From NCBI RefSeq assembly GCF_013177635.1, contig NZ_CP030944.1:1-64000 (forward strand): a stretch of 64,000 bases of DNA, in the 5' to 3' direction. The translations under genes were made by a program, and so were the position numbers. Source of the stretch: Arcobacter aquimarinus. GTDB lineage: Bacteria > Campylobacterota > Campylobacteria > Campylobacterales > Arcobacteraceae. Every line of letters starts with the position of its first letter. Position 1 is the stretch's first letter. This document shows, piece by piece, positions 53,871 through 63,457 of this stretch. The notes below the pieces were generated by a model. That model did not search any database and was not told the origin of the DNA. It was given only the letters and a program-made list of their open reading frames with translations.

Positions 53871-54684
53871 CTTCGTTCATAAAGATTCTAAGGTTTTTAT
53901 ACTCTTCTTTTGTTAAAAATCTTGTTTTTCCAGTTGGTAGGTTATTTAATGAAACTCCTCCATACTCAAGTCTTTTTAAATCAAGTACATCAAGATTAAA
54001 ATGTGCAAAGAATCTTCTTAATTCTCTATTCTTCCCTTCAGATATTACAACTTTTATTTTTGAAAATTTTTCACCATTACTTTGAATATCATAAGCTAAA
54101 AATGGTGCGAAACTCATTGATTTAATTTTTGTAGTTTTATATGCACCTGATCTTGCATCCTCTACTTCTAAACCATGTTGCATAGCTTCTTCCACAGATT
54201 TTGTGATTAGACCATTTACTTTTATTTTATAAACTCTTTCTAAATTAGAATGCATTAATGCATTTACAACATCAACACTATCAGATAAAAGTAACAATCC
54301 TTCAGATGAATAGTCAAGTCTTCCTACACTTAAAAAGTGTTTATATTTTTTTTCAAGTGAATCATAGATAGTACGTCTGCCTTGAGGATCTTTTTTAGAA
54401 ACTATTTCACCTTTTGGTTTATTATATACTATAACGGTATACATTTTATTTTTATCTTCTTTGATATTTTTTTTACCAATTTGTACTTCATCTTTAGAAG
54501 AGACTTTAGTAGCTAAATTTGTAATAACTTTACCATTTACTTTTACTCTACCCTCTTCTATTAGTTTATCAGCTTCTCTTCTTGAGTAGTTACTATTATG
54601 AGATAAAAATTTATTAAGTCTAGTTAATTCTTCAACTATCTCTTCTTTTTTATTTTTATAATTTTGGTTTTTGTTTTCTTTCAT
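53854..54684 (-). CDS. RsuA/RluB-family pseudouridine synthase
   Basis: The 276-residue protein has an N-terminal S4 RNA-binding domain (RLNKFLSHNSNYSRREADKLI, about 22-42) and the RsuA-type catalytic motif GRLDYSSEGLLLLSDS (near 137), with the nucleophilic Asp. GKNRELRRFFAHF near 230 is also typical. It is probably RluB-like and acts on 23S rRNA, although RluB and RsuA cannot be separated with confidence here. It overlaps rarA by 17 bp and kdsD by 1 bp. Confidence 0.87.
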   Translation of the reverse strand: MKENKNQNYKNKKEEIVEELTRLNKFLSHNSNYSRREADKLIEEGRVKVNGKVITNLATKVSSKDEVQIGKKNIKEDKNKMYTVIVYNKPKGEIVSKKDPQGRRTIYDSLEKKYKHFLSVGRLDYSSEGLLLLSDSVDVVNALMHSNLERVYKIKVNGLITKSVEEAMQHGLEVEDARSGAYKTTKIKSMSFAPFLAYDIQSNGEKFSKIKVVISEGKNRELRRFFAHFNLDVLDLKRLEYGGVSLNNLPTGKTRFLTKEEYKNLRIFMNEDDRSI

Positions 54685-55646
54685 TATTTTATTCCAGCTT
54701 CAATTAGATCATGAATATGTAACACACCAATTAATTTGTCATTTTCATCAGTAACAATCAAAAGTTGAATTTTGTAATTTTCAATAATTTGTAGTGCATC
54801 ACTTGCCAATATTTCTTTATTTTTAAGAGTTTTAGGATTTTTTGTTGCTATCTCTTCTACTTTACAATCCATAGAGAAGTTATCTTTCATCAAAGCTCTT
54901 CTTAAATCTCCATCACTTAATAGTGCAATTACTTTTTTATTTTCATTTTCAATAATTACACTACCTAATCTTCCTTCACTCATTACTAAAATGGCATCTT
55001 TTAATTTAGTTTCACGTGAAACTATTGGCAGATTATCTTTTTTTAATAAATCATCAACTTTTATAAAAAGTTTTTTCCCTAAACTTCCACCTGGATGAAA
55101 TGAAGCAAAATCTTCTTTTTTGAAATCTCTTTTTTTCATTAAACAAACAGCTAGAGCATCACCCATTGCCATTGTCAATGTTGTAGATGAAGTAGGAGCT
55201 GTATCTAGTGGACAAGCCTCTTTATCTACGTTTATGTTGATAAACACATCTGAATATTTTGCTAATGTTGAAGTTTCACTTTTTGCCATAGCAATCAAAG
55301 GAATATTAAATCTTTTTAAATGGGGTAAAATTTGAACTAATTCTTCACTCTCTCCACTATATGAGATACCAAGAACTATATCCTCTTTTCCTATCATTCC
55401 TAAATCGCCATGCATAGCTTCTGTTGGATGTAGGAAAAAAGAGCTTGTTCCTGTACTTGCAAGAGTTGCAGCTATTTTTGTTCCAACAAGTCCAGATTTT
55501 CCAACACCTGTTACAATTAATTTACCTCTAGAGTTGATAATCAGCTCTATAGCTTTTTCAATGTCAAATGATATTTTATTAGCTGCTTTTTCTAATTCGT
55601 AAGCTTCTGTTAATAAAACTTCTTTAACAATTTGTTTGAAATCCAT
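54684..55646 (-). CDS. kdsD: D-arabinose-5-phosphate isomerase (KdsD/KpsF family)
   Basis: KdsD interconverts ribulose-5-P and arabinose-5-P, the first step of KDO synthesis for lipopolysaccharide. The 320-residue protein has a SIS sugar isomerase domain (VTGVGKSGLVGTKIA near 46; HPTEAMHGDLGMIG near 78; the conserved HPGGSLGKK near 186) and two CBS domains (about 205-320). It is embedded in the minus-strand operon between RNase J and the pseudouridine synthase. Confidence 0.92.
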   Translation of the reverse strand: MDFKQIVKEVLLTEAYELEKAANKISFDIEKAIELIINSRGKLIVTGVGKSGLVGTKIAATLASTGTSSFFLHPTEAMHGDLGMIGKEDIVLGISYSGESEELVQILPHLKRFNIPLIAMAKSETSTLAKYSDVFININVDKEACPLDTAPTSSTTLTMAMGDALAVCLMKKRDFKKEDFASFHPGGSLGKKLFIKVDDLLKKDNLPIVSRETKLKDAILVMSEGRLGSVIIENENKKVIALLSDGDLRRALMKDNFSMDCKVEEIATKNPKTLKNKEILASDALQIIENYKIQLLIVTDENDKLIGVLHIHDLIEAGIK

Positions 55647-55655
55647 TATTATTCC

Positions 55656-57587
55656 TTATTGAACAAAAATCGTTGGAACTATCATCGGGTATTTTTTATA
55701 TTTTCTTGTACAATGTTTTCTTACAACTTTTCTTAATTCATCTTCTAAAATTCTATTGTTTTTAAGAATTCCAGGTTTTATGTTTTCTAAGAAAATTGCT
55801 AATAAATCTTCAATTTCTTTTGAGAAGTATTTATCTTGTTTATCAGAAACCAATCCAAAAGATGTAACTTTAGGTTTTTGTGCTAATGTTCTATCACTTT
55901 CATTGATTTGAGCAACAATCATAACTATTCCTTCTTTAGCCATTGTTTGTCTATCAATGATTATATCATCTGCAATTTTATGATTTAGTTGGTTATCAAT
56001 ATAAACTTTTCCAGTTTTTACTGTTTTTACTTTTTTAAGATATTTTGGACTAATCTCAACTTGTTCACCATCACTCATAATATAAACATTTCTTTCTAAT
56101 ACTCCGCAATCAATACCTGTTTGTCCATGTTTTAAAGCATGATTGTATTCACCATGAACAGGCAAGAAAAATTTAGGTTTAACTAGTCTTAACATAAGTT
56201 TTTGTTCTTCTTGAGCAGCATGTCCTGAAACGTGAATATCTGGATAATCTTGATAAGCAACCTTAGCACCAGCTTTTAAAAGATGGTTAATAATTTCTGA
56301 AACGCTAGCTTCATTTCCAGGAATAGCTTTTGCAGAAAGAATTATTTGGTCTTCAGGTTTTATTTTAATATGTCTATGTTCATGTATAGCCATTCTATAT
56401 AAAGCTGACATTGATTCACCTTGAGAACCAGTTGTAACTATTAAAACTTCTTTATCATTATATTTATTTACTTCGTGTGCTTCTATAAATTGATCTTTAG
56501 GAAATTTGATATATCCAAGACTCATTGCAATATCAAGATTTTTTTCCATCGATCTACCAATAACACAGATTTTTCTACCATAGAAAAGTGCTTTTTCAAT
56601 TGCTTGTGCAACTCTGTGAATATTAGAAGAAAAAGTTGACATAATAACTCTTCCTTTTGCATTTTGGAATATTCTATCAAAAGTTGGCCCTACAGTTTTT
56701 TCAGTTCTTGTAAAACCAGGAGCATGAGAATTTGTAGAATCTGATGTTAAAACTAAAACACCCTCTTCTCCATAATGAGCAAGTCTATGTAAATCTGTTG
56801 GGAATCCATCAATTGGTGTGTGGTCAATTTTAAAATCACCTGTATGAATCCAAGTTCCAGCTTCTGTTTTAACAGCAATACAAGATGAATCAATAATTGA
56901 GTGAGTAACATGCATCCATTCAACTTCAAATCCACCTATTTTTATAGGAGTTCTTTTTTGAATAGCTCTAAAATAAGCTCTATGTTCTCTCATTTTATGT
57001 TCATCAAATTTAGAACCAATCATTTCAAGTGGTAATGATGTTCCGTAAACTGGGAATTGCATCTCTTTAAATAAGTATGGCATAGCACCAATGTGATCCT
57101 CATGTCCATGTGTAATAATAATACCAATAATCTTATCTTTTATCTCTCTTATATAGCTAAAATCAGGAATTAAAATATCAACACCATGCATTTCTCCATC
57201 TGGAAAACTCATACCAACATCAATGATTAAAGCTTCAGTTTCAGTTTCAACAACCATCATGTTTCCACCAATCTCATTTAATCCACCAAGTGGAGTAATT
57301 CTAAGTTTAGCAGTAGTATTAAGGTTTAGTTTATAATGAGGATTTAGTCTATCTCTATGTATTTTTTCATTTATCAAATAAGCTTTTTTTAAATCACTTA
57401 TCCAACCTTCACCTTTTGCTTGATTTAATGAGGGATCTTTTGGAATTTTAGGTTTAGGTTTTCTTTTTTTGAAAGGAGGTTTTTTTGTTTCTCCTACTTC
57501 TGTATTCTGATTTTCATCATTTTGATTAGTAACTTGAGTTATCTCTGAGTTAACAACAATTTTTTCTTCGTTTTTAATTTCTTCCAT
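55656..57587 (-). CDS. rnj: Ribonuclease J with N-terminal extension
   Basis: RNase J is the 5' exo/endonuclease that leads RNA decay in bacteria without RNase E. The 643-residue protein has the metallo-beta-lactamase ligands IITHGHEDHIGAMPYLF (near 158) and LTSDSTNSHAPGFT (near 273), and the beta-CASP region with ATGSQGE-type motif (TTGSQGESMSALYR). The first 90 residues are a basic, low-complexity extension (KKPPFKKRKPKPKIPKDP) absent from Bacillus RNase J1 but typical of Helicobacter-type enzymes. It overlaps rsmA by 14 bp. Confidence 0.94.
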   Translation of the reverse strand: MEEIKNEEKIVVNSEITQVTNQNDENQNTEVGETKKPPFKKRKPKPKIPKDPSLNQAKGEGWISDLKKAYLINEKIHRDRLNPHYKLNLNTTAKLRITPLGGLNEIGGNMMVVETETEALIIDVGMSFPDGEMHGVDILIPDFSYIREIKDKIIGIIITHGHEDHIGAMPYLFKEMQFPVYGTSLPLEMIGSKFDEHKMREHRAYFRAIQKRTPIKIGGFEVEWMHVTHSIIDSSCIAVKTEAGTWIHTGDFKIDHTPIDGFPTDLHRLAHYGEEGVLVLTSDSTNSHAPGFTRTEKTVGPTFDRIFQNAKGRVIMSTFSSNIHRVAQAIEKALFYGRKICVIGRSMEKNLDIAMSLGYIKFPKDQFIEAHEVNKYNDKEVLIVTTGSQGESMSALYRMAIHEHRHIKIKPEDQIILSAKAIPGNEASVSEIINHLLKAGAKVAYQDYPDIHVSGHAAQEEQKLMLRLVKPKFFLPVHGEYNHALKHGQTGIDCGVLERNVYIMSDGEQVEISPKYLKKVKTVKTGKVYIDNQLNHKIADDIIIDRQTMAKEGIVMIVAQINESDRTLAQKPKVTSFGLVSDKQDKYFSKEIEDLLAIFLENIKPGILKNNRILEDELRKVVRKHCTRKYKKYPMIVPTIFVQ

Positions 57588-58368
57588 CTTTTACCTTTGT
57601 ATACATTTGGCTATACAAAGACGAACTTACTTCATGAGGTCTAATATTATCATTAATATTTAATTCTTCATAAATTTTAGATATTAGATTTTTATCTATT
57701 ACTGATGTTAAATTTTTTGAAAGTTTTTTTCTCGGTTGCACAAAGCAAGCCTTTAAAAACTTATTAAAATCTTTATCAAGATATTTATCTATATCTTTTT
57801 TTATATAAAGAATTGAAGAGATTATTTTTGGAGGTGGATCAAAAGACTCAGGTGGAACATCAAAAAGTATCTTTGAATCAATACTTATTAATTCAGTGAT
57901 TATCCCTAAAGATGAATATTCCTTATCATTGACTTTCGCAGTAAATTTTTCTGCTACCTCTTTTTGAACCATTACAATAATGTGTTCACAATTTTTATCT
58001 TCAAATGCTCTTAATATAATATTTGTTGCAATATAGTATGGCAGATTTGCAATTAAGTCATATCTTCCATCATGAAGGCTTTTTTGCTTATCCCAAGCCT
58101 CTAAAACATCTGTGTGGATCAGTTTTAGTTTACCCTCTTCTATTTGTATTGCAAATTTAGACTCTAAAATACCGATTAAATCAGTATCTACTTCATAAGC
58201 AGTTAAATCTTTGTACTTGACTAAATTTTTGGTCAAATCACCTAATCCAGGCCCAATTTCAACAATATAATTATTGTTGTTGGGCATCGATTGGATGATT
58301 TTGTCCAAAATAGTCGTATCTTTTAAAAAGTTTTGTCCGTATTGTTTTTTTGCTTTTACTTTTTCCAT
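57574..58368 (-). CDS. rsmA: 16S rRNA (adenine 1518/1519-N6)-dimethyltransferase
   Basis: RsmA (KsgA) dimethylates two adjacent adenosines at the 3' end of 16S rRNA late in 30S assembly. The 264-residue enzyme has the motifs [18 protein letters not shown] (near 7), [14 protein letters not shown] (SAM motif I near 35), and [11 protein letters not shown] (near 109, the catalytic NLPY). It heads the minus-strand operon that includes RNase J, and is divergent from hisF. Confidence 0.95.
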   Translation of the reverse strand: MEKVKAKKQYGQNFLKDTTILDKIIQSMPNNNNYIVEIGPGLGDLTKNLVKYKDLTAYEVDTDLIGILESKFAIQIEEGKLKLIHTDVLEAWDKQKSLHDGRYDLIANLPYYIATNIILRAFEDKNCEHIIVMVQKEVAEKFTAKVNDKEYSSLGIITELISIDSKILFDVPPESFDPPPKIISSILYIKKDIDKYLDKDFNKFLKACFVQPRKKLSKNLTSVIDKNLISKIYEELNINDNIRPHEVSSSLYSQMYTKVKDGRN

Positions 58369-58441
58369 AATTGGGAAGAGTATATCTGCTTTTAACTTAC
58401 AATTAGATAAGATAATATTTAGTTATTATGAAGGATTTTAT

Positions 58442-59203
58442 TTGAGTAGTTTTGCAAAAAGAATAATACCGTGTTTAGACGTTGATAATGGAAGAGTGGT
58501 AAAAGGTGTAAATTTTGTAGGTTTAAGAGATGCAGGAGATCCTGTTGAAGTTGCTAAAAGATATAACGCAGAAGGTGCAGATGAACTTACATTTTTAGAT
58601 ATTACTGCAAGTCATGAAAATAGAGGAACGATTGTTGATATAGTAAAACAAGTTGCAAAAGAAGTTTTTATTCCTCTAACAGTTGGTGGAGGAATTAGAA
58701 AACTAGAGGATATATATTCGCTTTTAAATGTAGGTTGTGACAAAGTTTCAATTAACTCTTCAGCTGTTTCAAATCCAGATTTAATAAATGAAAGTGCAAA
58801 AAGATTTGGAAGTCAATGTATAGTTGTAGCAATTGATGTAAAAAGAGTTGCAGATGGTTCATACCATGTTTTTGTAAAAGGTGGACGTGAAGATACAGGG
58901 CTTGACGCACTTGCTTGGGCAAAAGAGGTTTATGATAGAGGTGCTGGTGAAATACTTCTTACTTCTATGGATACAGATGGTGCAAAAACAGGATTTGAAC
59001 TAAATATTACTGAACAAGTTTCAAAATTAGTGGATATTCCTGTTATTGCAAGTGGTGGAGCTGGAATTATGGAACATATAAAAGAAGCATTTGAACATGG
59101 TGCTAGTGCTGCACTTGCTGCTTCAATCTTTCATTTTAAAGAAATAGATATTATGGATTTAAAAAGATATTTAAGAGCAAATAATATACCAGTGAGGATA
59201 TAA
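58442..59203 (+). CDS. hisF: Imidazole glycerol phosphate synthase subunit HisF
   Basis: HisF is the cyclase subunit that uses ammonia from HisH to close the imidazole ring in histidine synthesis. The 253-residue TIM barrel starts [21 protein letters not shown], with the catalytic Asp in CLDVD and the second catalytic Asp in the [13 protein letters not shown] motif near 130. The start is TTG at 58442, with AAGGA 6 bp upstream; an upstream in-frame start would overlap rsmA. No other his gene is adjacent. Confidence 0.95.
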   Translation: MSSFAKRIIPCLDVDNGRVVKGVNFVGLRDAGDPVEVAKRYNAEGADELTFLDITASHENRGTIVDIVKQVAKEVFIPLTVGGGIRKLEDIYSLLNVGCDKVSINSSAVSNPDLINESAKRFGSQCIVVAIDVKRVADGSYHVFVKGGREDTGLDALAWAKEVYDRGAGEILLTSMDTDGAKTGFELNITEQVSKLVDIPVIASGGAGIMEHIKEAFEHGASAALAASIFHFKEIDIMDLKRYLRANNIPVRI

Positions 59204-59204
59204 A

Positions 59205-59891
59205 ATGAAGAGAAAAATATTTTTAGCATTGATTTTACCAGTTTTAGGTTTTTCTTATGAATTAAATTTTAATAAAAGTTTTGCAAAAGTAGTTAACCCA
59301 GATTTGTTGAGCACAAATGTAAATATAAATGTTGAAAAAAAAGATGAAACTAAAGTAAACGTTGAAATAGATAAGTTTAATGATTTTATAAAAAATAATA
59401 AAGATGTTAATATCAAAAATGGAAGTTATACTTTAAGTCCAAAATACAAATATTATGATAATAAACAAGAATTTATTGGCTATGTAGGAAGTTTAAGATA
59501 TACAGCAGAATCAAAAGATGCAAAAGAACTAAACAAATTTATGAATGAATTGATTTTGATTAAAGATAAAATAAAAACAGATGATGTAAAACTTAATATA
59601 TCAAATGTTTCTTGGCAAATAAGCGATGATTTACAAAATAAAAGTTTTGATGACTTAAGATTTGAAGCAATTAGTTGGATTGAAAATTATGCAAAAACAT
59701 TATCTTCGAAATTAACTAAGGAATGTGAAGTAAAACAGATAAATATAAATGAGTTTAATAATGGGAATATTGTATATGCAAGAAGTGAAATGGCATTATC
59801 AAGTATGTCAAAATCTGTTTCAGATGTTGCACCTATTAGCAGTGAACAAAATATTACGATAAATCCTAATTTTGTATTGGATTGTAAATGA
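59205..59891 (+). CDS. SIMPL-domain (DUF541) periplasmic protein
   Basis: The 228-residue precursor has a signal peptide (MKRKIFLALILPVLGFSYE) and the SIMPL/DUF541 pattern: alternating beta-strands such as VNINVEKKDETKVNVEIDKF and GYVGSLRYTAESKD. A helix-strand repeat KLNISNVSWQISDDLQ and EAISWIENYAKTLSSKL follows. SIMPL proteins are envelope proteins, mostly of unknown function. The start is 1 bp after hisF, and its stop overlaps the next gene (ATGA). Confidence 0.75.
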   Translation: MKRKIFLALILPVLGFSYELNFNKSFAKVVNPDLLSTNVNINVEKKDETKVNVEIDKFNDFIKNNKDVNIKNGSYTLSPKYKYYDNKQEFIGYVGSLRYTAESKDAKELNKFMNELILIKDKIKTDDVKLNISNVSWQISDDLQNKSFDDLRFEAISWIENYAKTLSSKLTKECEVKQININEFNNGNIVYARSEMALSSMSKSVSDVAPISSEQNITINPNFVLDCK

Positions 59892-60424
59892 TAGTGTGTG
59901 CGGGAAGAAATGAAACTTTTCCTTTTGCACATCCCGTAGGTGTTGGTTTAATAGAAACATCAATAAATCTAACAAGAATGTGTCTATTTGATAAACCAGA
60001 ATATCTACTTTTTATTGGAAGTGCAGGAAGTTATGGTGAACATAAAATTTTTGATATAGTTGAATCAAAAAGAGCTTCAAATATTGAACTTGCATTTTTA
60101 ACGCAAAGTGCATATACACCTTTAGATAATGTTTTAGAATCTGAAAATAAATTTGCAAGAAATGACACGATTGTAAACTCATCTAATTATATATCAACAA
60201 ATGAAAAATTATGTAAAGAATTTTTGGAATATGGTGTTGGAATTGAAAATATGGAGTTTTTTTCAGTTTTAAGTGTTGCAAAAGAGTTTGAAATTCCAGT
60301 TGCTGGAATTTTTGTAGTAACAAATTATACAAATGAAAATGCCCATGATGATTTTATAAAAAATCATAAAGAGGCAATGGAAAAATTAACAAATTATTTA
60401 ATAGAAAAAAATATAATAAAATAG
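59888..60424 (+). CDS. Purine-nucleoside phosphorylase/nucleosidase-family protein (short)
   Basis: The 178-residue protein resembles the PNP_UDP_1 fold: an [18 protein letters not shown] nucleoside-binding loop near the N-terminus, [17 protein letters not shown] (near 42, phosphate or active-site glycine loop) and a conserved [21 protein letters not shown] (near 115) that matches the ENMEG substrate motif. It is shorter than MTA/SAH nucleosidase (about 230), so its reaction is uncertain. It overlaps the SIMPL gene by 4 bp. Confidence 0.72.
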   Translation: MIVCAGRNETFPFAHPVGVGLIETSINLTRMCLFDKPEYLLFIGSAGSYGEHKIFDIVESKRASNIELAFLTQSAYTPLDNVLESENKFARNDTIVNSSNYISTNEKLCKEFLEYGVGIENMEFFSVLSVAKEFEIPVAGIFVVTNYTNENAHDDFIKNHKEAMEKLTNYLIEKNIIK

Positions 60425-60434
60425 AAAGAATAAA

Positions 60435-61517
60435 ATGGCAAAAGAAGGATTACCATCTATATATGATTACACATTAGATGAATTAAAAGAAAAATTAAAA
60501 CCATCATTTAGAGCGAAGCAGGTTTATAATTGGCTTTATAAAAAATATGCTAGTTCTTATGATGATATGAAAAATATACCAAATGAGTTAAAAGAAGATT
60601 TAAAAGCAAACTATCCAATAGATATTATGCAAATTGTAAAAAAAGAGCAAAGTATTGATGGAAGTATAAAATATCTTTTTAAATTAAGAGATAACCATAC
60701 AGTTGAAGCTGTATTACTTTTAATGAAAAATAAAAAGATAGATGAAGATGGACAAATTGTAAGAAGTGAAAAATATACTGTTTGTATCTCTTCTCAAGTT
60801 GGTTGTAAAGTTGGATGTAGTTTTTGTTTAACTGCAAAAGGTGGATTTGTCAGAAACCTTACCGTTGGTGAATATATCGCTCAAATTGTAAATATAAAAA
60901 GAGATAATCAAATAGCTGAAAATAAAGCTTTAAATATCGTTTATATGGGAATGGGTGAACCTCTTGATAACTTTGACAATTTCACTAAAGCAGTAGAAAT
61001 CTTTTCGGAACTTGATGGTTTAGCAATTTCACGAAGAAGACAAACAGTTTCAACTTCAGGAATTGCAAGTAAAATCAAAAAACTTGGAGAGAAAGATTTA
61101 CAAATTCAATTGGCAATTTCACTTCATGCAGTTGATGATGAATTAAGAAGCGAATTAATACCTATGAATAAAGCTTATAATATTGCTTCAATTATCGAAG
61201 CTGTTAAAGCATTTCCAGTAGATACAAGAAAAAAAGTTATGTTTGAATATTTGGTTATTAAAGATAAAAATGATTCTCTTGATGCTGCAAAAAAACTTGT
61301 AAAACTTCTAAATGGTATTCAAGCAAAAGTAAATTTAATCTATTTTAATCCATATCCAGGAACAACATATCAAAGACCAAGTGTTGAAGATATGATGAAA
61401 TTTAAAGATTATCTAAATGAAAAGAGCGTAATTTGTACTATTAGAGAATCAAAAGGTTTAGATATAAGTGCTGCTTGTGGACAATTAAAAGAAAAGGAAG
61501 CAAATGGGAATTCTTGA
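60435..61517 (+). CDS. rlmN: Dual-specificity RNA methyltransferase RlmN
   Basis: RlmN is the radical-SAM enzyme that methylates A2503 of 23S rRNA and A37 of several tRNAs. The 360 residues contain the CX3CX2C cluster motif in [17 protein letters not shown] (near 121), the [13 protein letters not shown] motif near 172, and a C-terminal Cys in SAACGQL that carries the methyl intermediate. Accurate translation and antibiotic tolerance are the usual consequences. The 3' end overlaps a tiny membrane ORF. Confidence 0.95.
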   Translation: MAKEGLPSIYDYTLDELKEKLKPSFRAKQVYNWLYKKYASSYDDMKNIPNELKEDLKANYPIDIMQIVKKEQSIDGSIKYLFKLRDNHTVEAVLLLMKNKKIDEDGQIVRSEKYTVCISSQVGCKVGCSFCLTAKGGFVRNLTVGEYIAQIVNIKRDNQIAENKALNIVYMGMGEPLDNFDNFTKAVEIFSELDGLAISRRRQTVSTSGIASKIKKLGEKDLQIQLAISLHAVDDELRSELIPMNKAYNIASIIEAVKAFPVDTRKKVMFEYLVIKDKNDSLDAAKKLVKLLNGIQAKVNLIYFNPYPGTTYQRPSVEDMMKFKDYLNEKSVICTIRESKGLDISAACGQLKEKEANGNS

Positions 61518-61605
61518 GATATCTTTATTAATATTTATAGTTGTTGTAGTTATCGTTTCAGGTGTAGGATTTTATATTTATAATAAAAAAGAAGAGGAGA
61601 AATAA
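61504..61605 (+). CDS. Small single-pass membrane protein (33 aa)
   Basis: The ORF starts inside the last codons of rlmN (14 bp overlap), with an AAGGAAG ribosome binding site. It encodes a single hydrophobic helix (about residues 5-24, Ile/Val-rich) flanked by a short N-terminus and a basic, acidic C-terminal tail. It ends 4 bp before the gltX start. It looks like a genuine small membrane protein by its Shine-Dalgarno and position, but function is unknown. Confidence 0.55.
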   Translation: MGILEISLLIFIVVVVIVSGVGFYIYNKKEEEK

Positions 61606-61609
61606 TTTA

Positions 61610-63019
61610 ATGGCAGTAACAAGATTTGCACCAAGTCCAACAGGGTATTTACATATTGGAGGGCTTAGAACTTCACTTTATAGTTATTTGTGGGCAAGAA
61701 AAACAGGTGGAGAATTTAGACTTAGAATTGAAGATACAGATTTAGCTAGAAATAGTGAAGAAGCAATGAAAGCAATTATAAATGCTTTTGATTGGGTTGG
61801 ATTAAACTATGATGGTGAAGTATTTTATCAATCACAAAGAACAGATATTTATAAACAATATATAGATAAATTGTTAGAAAATGGGAATGCTTACAAATGT
61901 TATATGAGTAAAGAAGAACTTGATGCTTTAAGAGCTGCTCAAGAAGCAGCAAAACAAAATCCAAGATATGATGGAACATGGAGACCTGAAGAGGGAAAAA
62001 TTTTACCACAAATCCCAGAAGGTGTTGAACCAGTAATTAGAATTAAAGCACCAACTACAGGAACTATTGAATTTGAAGATGGTGTAAAAGGGTTTATGAA
62101 ATTTGATGCAAATCAAGTAGATGATTTTGTAATTGCAAGAAGTAATGGAATGCCAACATACAACTTCGTTGTTGCAATTGATGATGCATTGATGGAAATG
62201 ACAGATGTAATTAGAGGTGATGACCACTTATCAAATACTCCAAAACAAATAGTAGTTTATAATGCTTTAGGCTTTAAAGTTCCAAAATTCTATCACGTTC
62301 CAATGATTAATAATCCAGAAGGAAAAAAACTATCTAAAAGAGATGGTGCTATGGATGTTATGGATTATAAAAATCAAGGATATTTACCAGAAGCTTTACT
62401 TAATTTTTTAGTAAGACTTGGTTGGTCAAATGGTGACCAAGAGATTTTCTCAATGGAAGAGATGTTAGAATTATTTGATCCTTCAAATATAAATAAATCA
62501 GCATCAGCATATAATGCAGAAAAACTTTTATGGTTAAATAGTGAGTATATAAAAGCTGTTTCAAATGATAGATTAATCAAAGAGTTAAAGTTTTTTGATT
62601 TAGATTTATCGCATCATCCAAAAAGAACAGAACTTTTAGATTTGGCAAAACAAAGAGCACAAACTTTAGTTGAATTAAAAAAATCAATTACAGATATTAT
62701 AGATGTTCCGACTTCTTATGAAGAAGCAGGAGTTAAGAAATTTGTTAAAGAAGACACAAAAGAGTTTTTAGAGAAATATTTAGTTTTATTAGAAGAAAAT
62801 AAAGATAACTTATATGATGCATTAAAGGTGGAAGAGATAACAAAACCTTTTATAAATGAAAATGGATTAAAATTCCCTCAATTATTTCAACCAATTAGAC
62901 TTGCATTAACAGGTGGAACACAAGCTCCTTCTGTTTATGATATCATTGCAATTCTCGGTTTTAATGAGGTTTCTTCAAGATTAAATGAGGCTTTAAAAAG
63001 AAATTTTAAAAATACTTGA
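61610..63019 (+). CDS. gltX: Glutamyl-tRNA synthetase
   Basis: GltX charges tRNA-Glu, and, when GatCAB is present, also misacylates tRNA-Gln. The 469-residue enzyme has the HIGH-type motif TGYLHIGGLRT (near 11), the KMSK-type motif KLSKRDG (near 243), and EDTDLARNS. A glutamate-type anticodon domain follows. The gatB gene in this window agrees with a non-discriminating use. The genome may carry a second copy, as in other campylobacters. Confidence 0.96.
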   Translation: MAVTRFAPSPTGYLHIGGLRTSLYSYLWARKTGGEFRLRIEDTDLARNSEEAMKAIINAFDWVGLNYDGEVFYQSQRTDIYKQYIDKLLENGNAYKCYMSKEELDALRAAQEAAKQNPRYDGTWRPEEGKILPQIPEGVEPVIRIKAPTTGTIEFEDGVKGFMKFDANQVDDFVIARSNGMPTYNFVVAIDDALMEMTDVIRGDDHLSNTPKQIVVYNALGFKVPKFYHVPMINNPEGKKLSKRDGAMDVMDYKNQGYLPEALLNFLVRLGWSNGDQEIFSMEEMLELFDPSNINKSASAYNAEKLLWLNSEYIKAVSNDRLIKELKFFDLDLSHHPKRTELLDLAKQRAQTLVELKKSITDIIDVPTSYEEAGVKKFVKEDTKEFLEKYLVLLEENKDNLYDALKVEEITKPFINENGLKFPQLFQPIRLALTGGTQAPSVYDIIAILGFNEVSSRLNEALKRNFKNT

Positions 63020-63044
63020 TTATTTGAAAATAATCAGGCATAAT
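63017..63044 (+). promoter_or_regulatory. gltX terminator-like hairpin and RRM promoter
   Basis: TGATTATT (63017-63024) pairs with AATAATCA (63029-63036), right after the gltX stop. It is followed directly by CATAAT (63039-63044), a likely -10 for the RRM gene that starts at 63073. Confidence 0.5.
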
Positions 63045-63072
63045 GTCTATACTTTTATAAAGGATAGAATAG

Positions 63073-63339
63073 ATGAACATTTACGTAGGTAATTTATCAT
63101 ACAGAATGAATGATAATGAGTTAGAAGGAATCTTCGCAAAATTTGGTGCAGTAAAAAGTGCAAAAGTAATCATGGATAGAGAAACAGGAAAATCAAAAGG
63201 ATTTGGTTTCGTTGAAATGGCAGAAGCATCAGCTGGAGCTTCAGCAATCGAAGCTTTAAATGGTAATGATTGTGAAGGTAGAACGTTAAGAGTTAACGAA
63301 GCTAAACCTAGAGAAGAAAGACCAAGAAGACAATTCTAA
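63073..63339 (+). CDS. Single-RRM RNA-binding protein (glycine-rich RBP type)
   Basis: The 88-residue protein is one RNA recognition motif with the RNP2 (NIYVGNL, residues 2-8) and RNP1 (KGFGFVEM, near 43) sequences and a short basic tail (EERPRRQF). Bacterial RRM proteins of this sort bind RNA and are often cold-inducible in cyanobacteria; here their role is unknown. The gene has its own promoter-like box and a strong terminator. Confidence 0.9.
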   Translation: MNIYVGNLSYRMNDNELEGIFAKFGAVKSAKVIMDRETGKSKGFGFVEMAEASAGASAIEALNGNDCEGRTLRVNEAKPREERPRRQF

Positions 63340-63348
63340 TTTAAGTTT

Positions 63349-63376
63349 AAGTAGTGTTGAAAACACTACTTTCTTA
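63349..63376 (+). terminator. Terminator of the RRM gene
   Basis: AAGTAGTGTT (63349-63358), loop GAA, AACACTACTT (63362-63371) and then a T-rich run: a strong intrinsic terminator. Confidence 0.85.
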
Positions 63377-63457
63377 AAATGCATATTTTAACTTTTTTAA
63401 GTTAATAAAATCCCCGAAAATAAAAACAACTGCTCCTTAGAAAATTAAGGAATTTGA

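Noticed and set aside
58274-58441. Extended start of hisF inside rsmA
   Set aside because: The added residues resemble nothing in HisF and lie antisense to rsmA. TTG at 58442 gives the normal length with a good Shine-Dalgarno.
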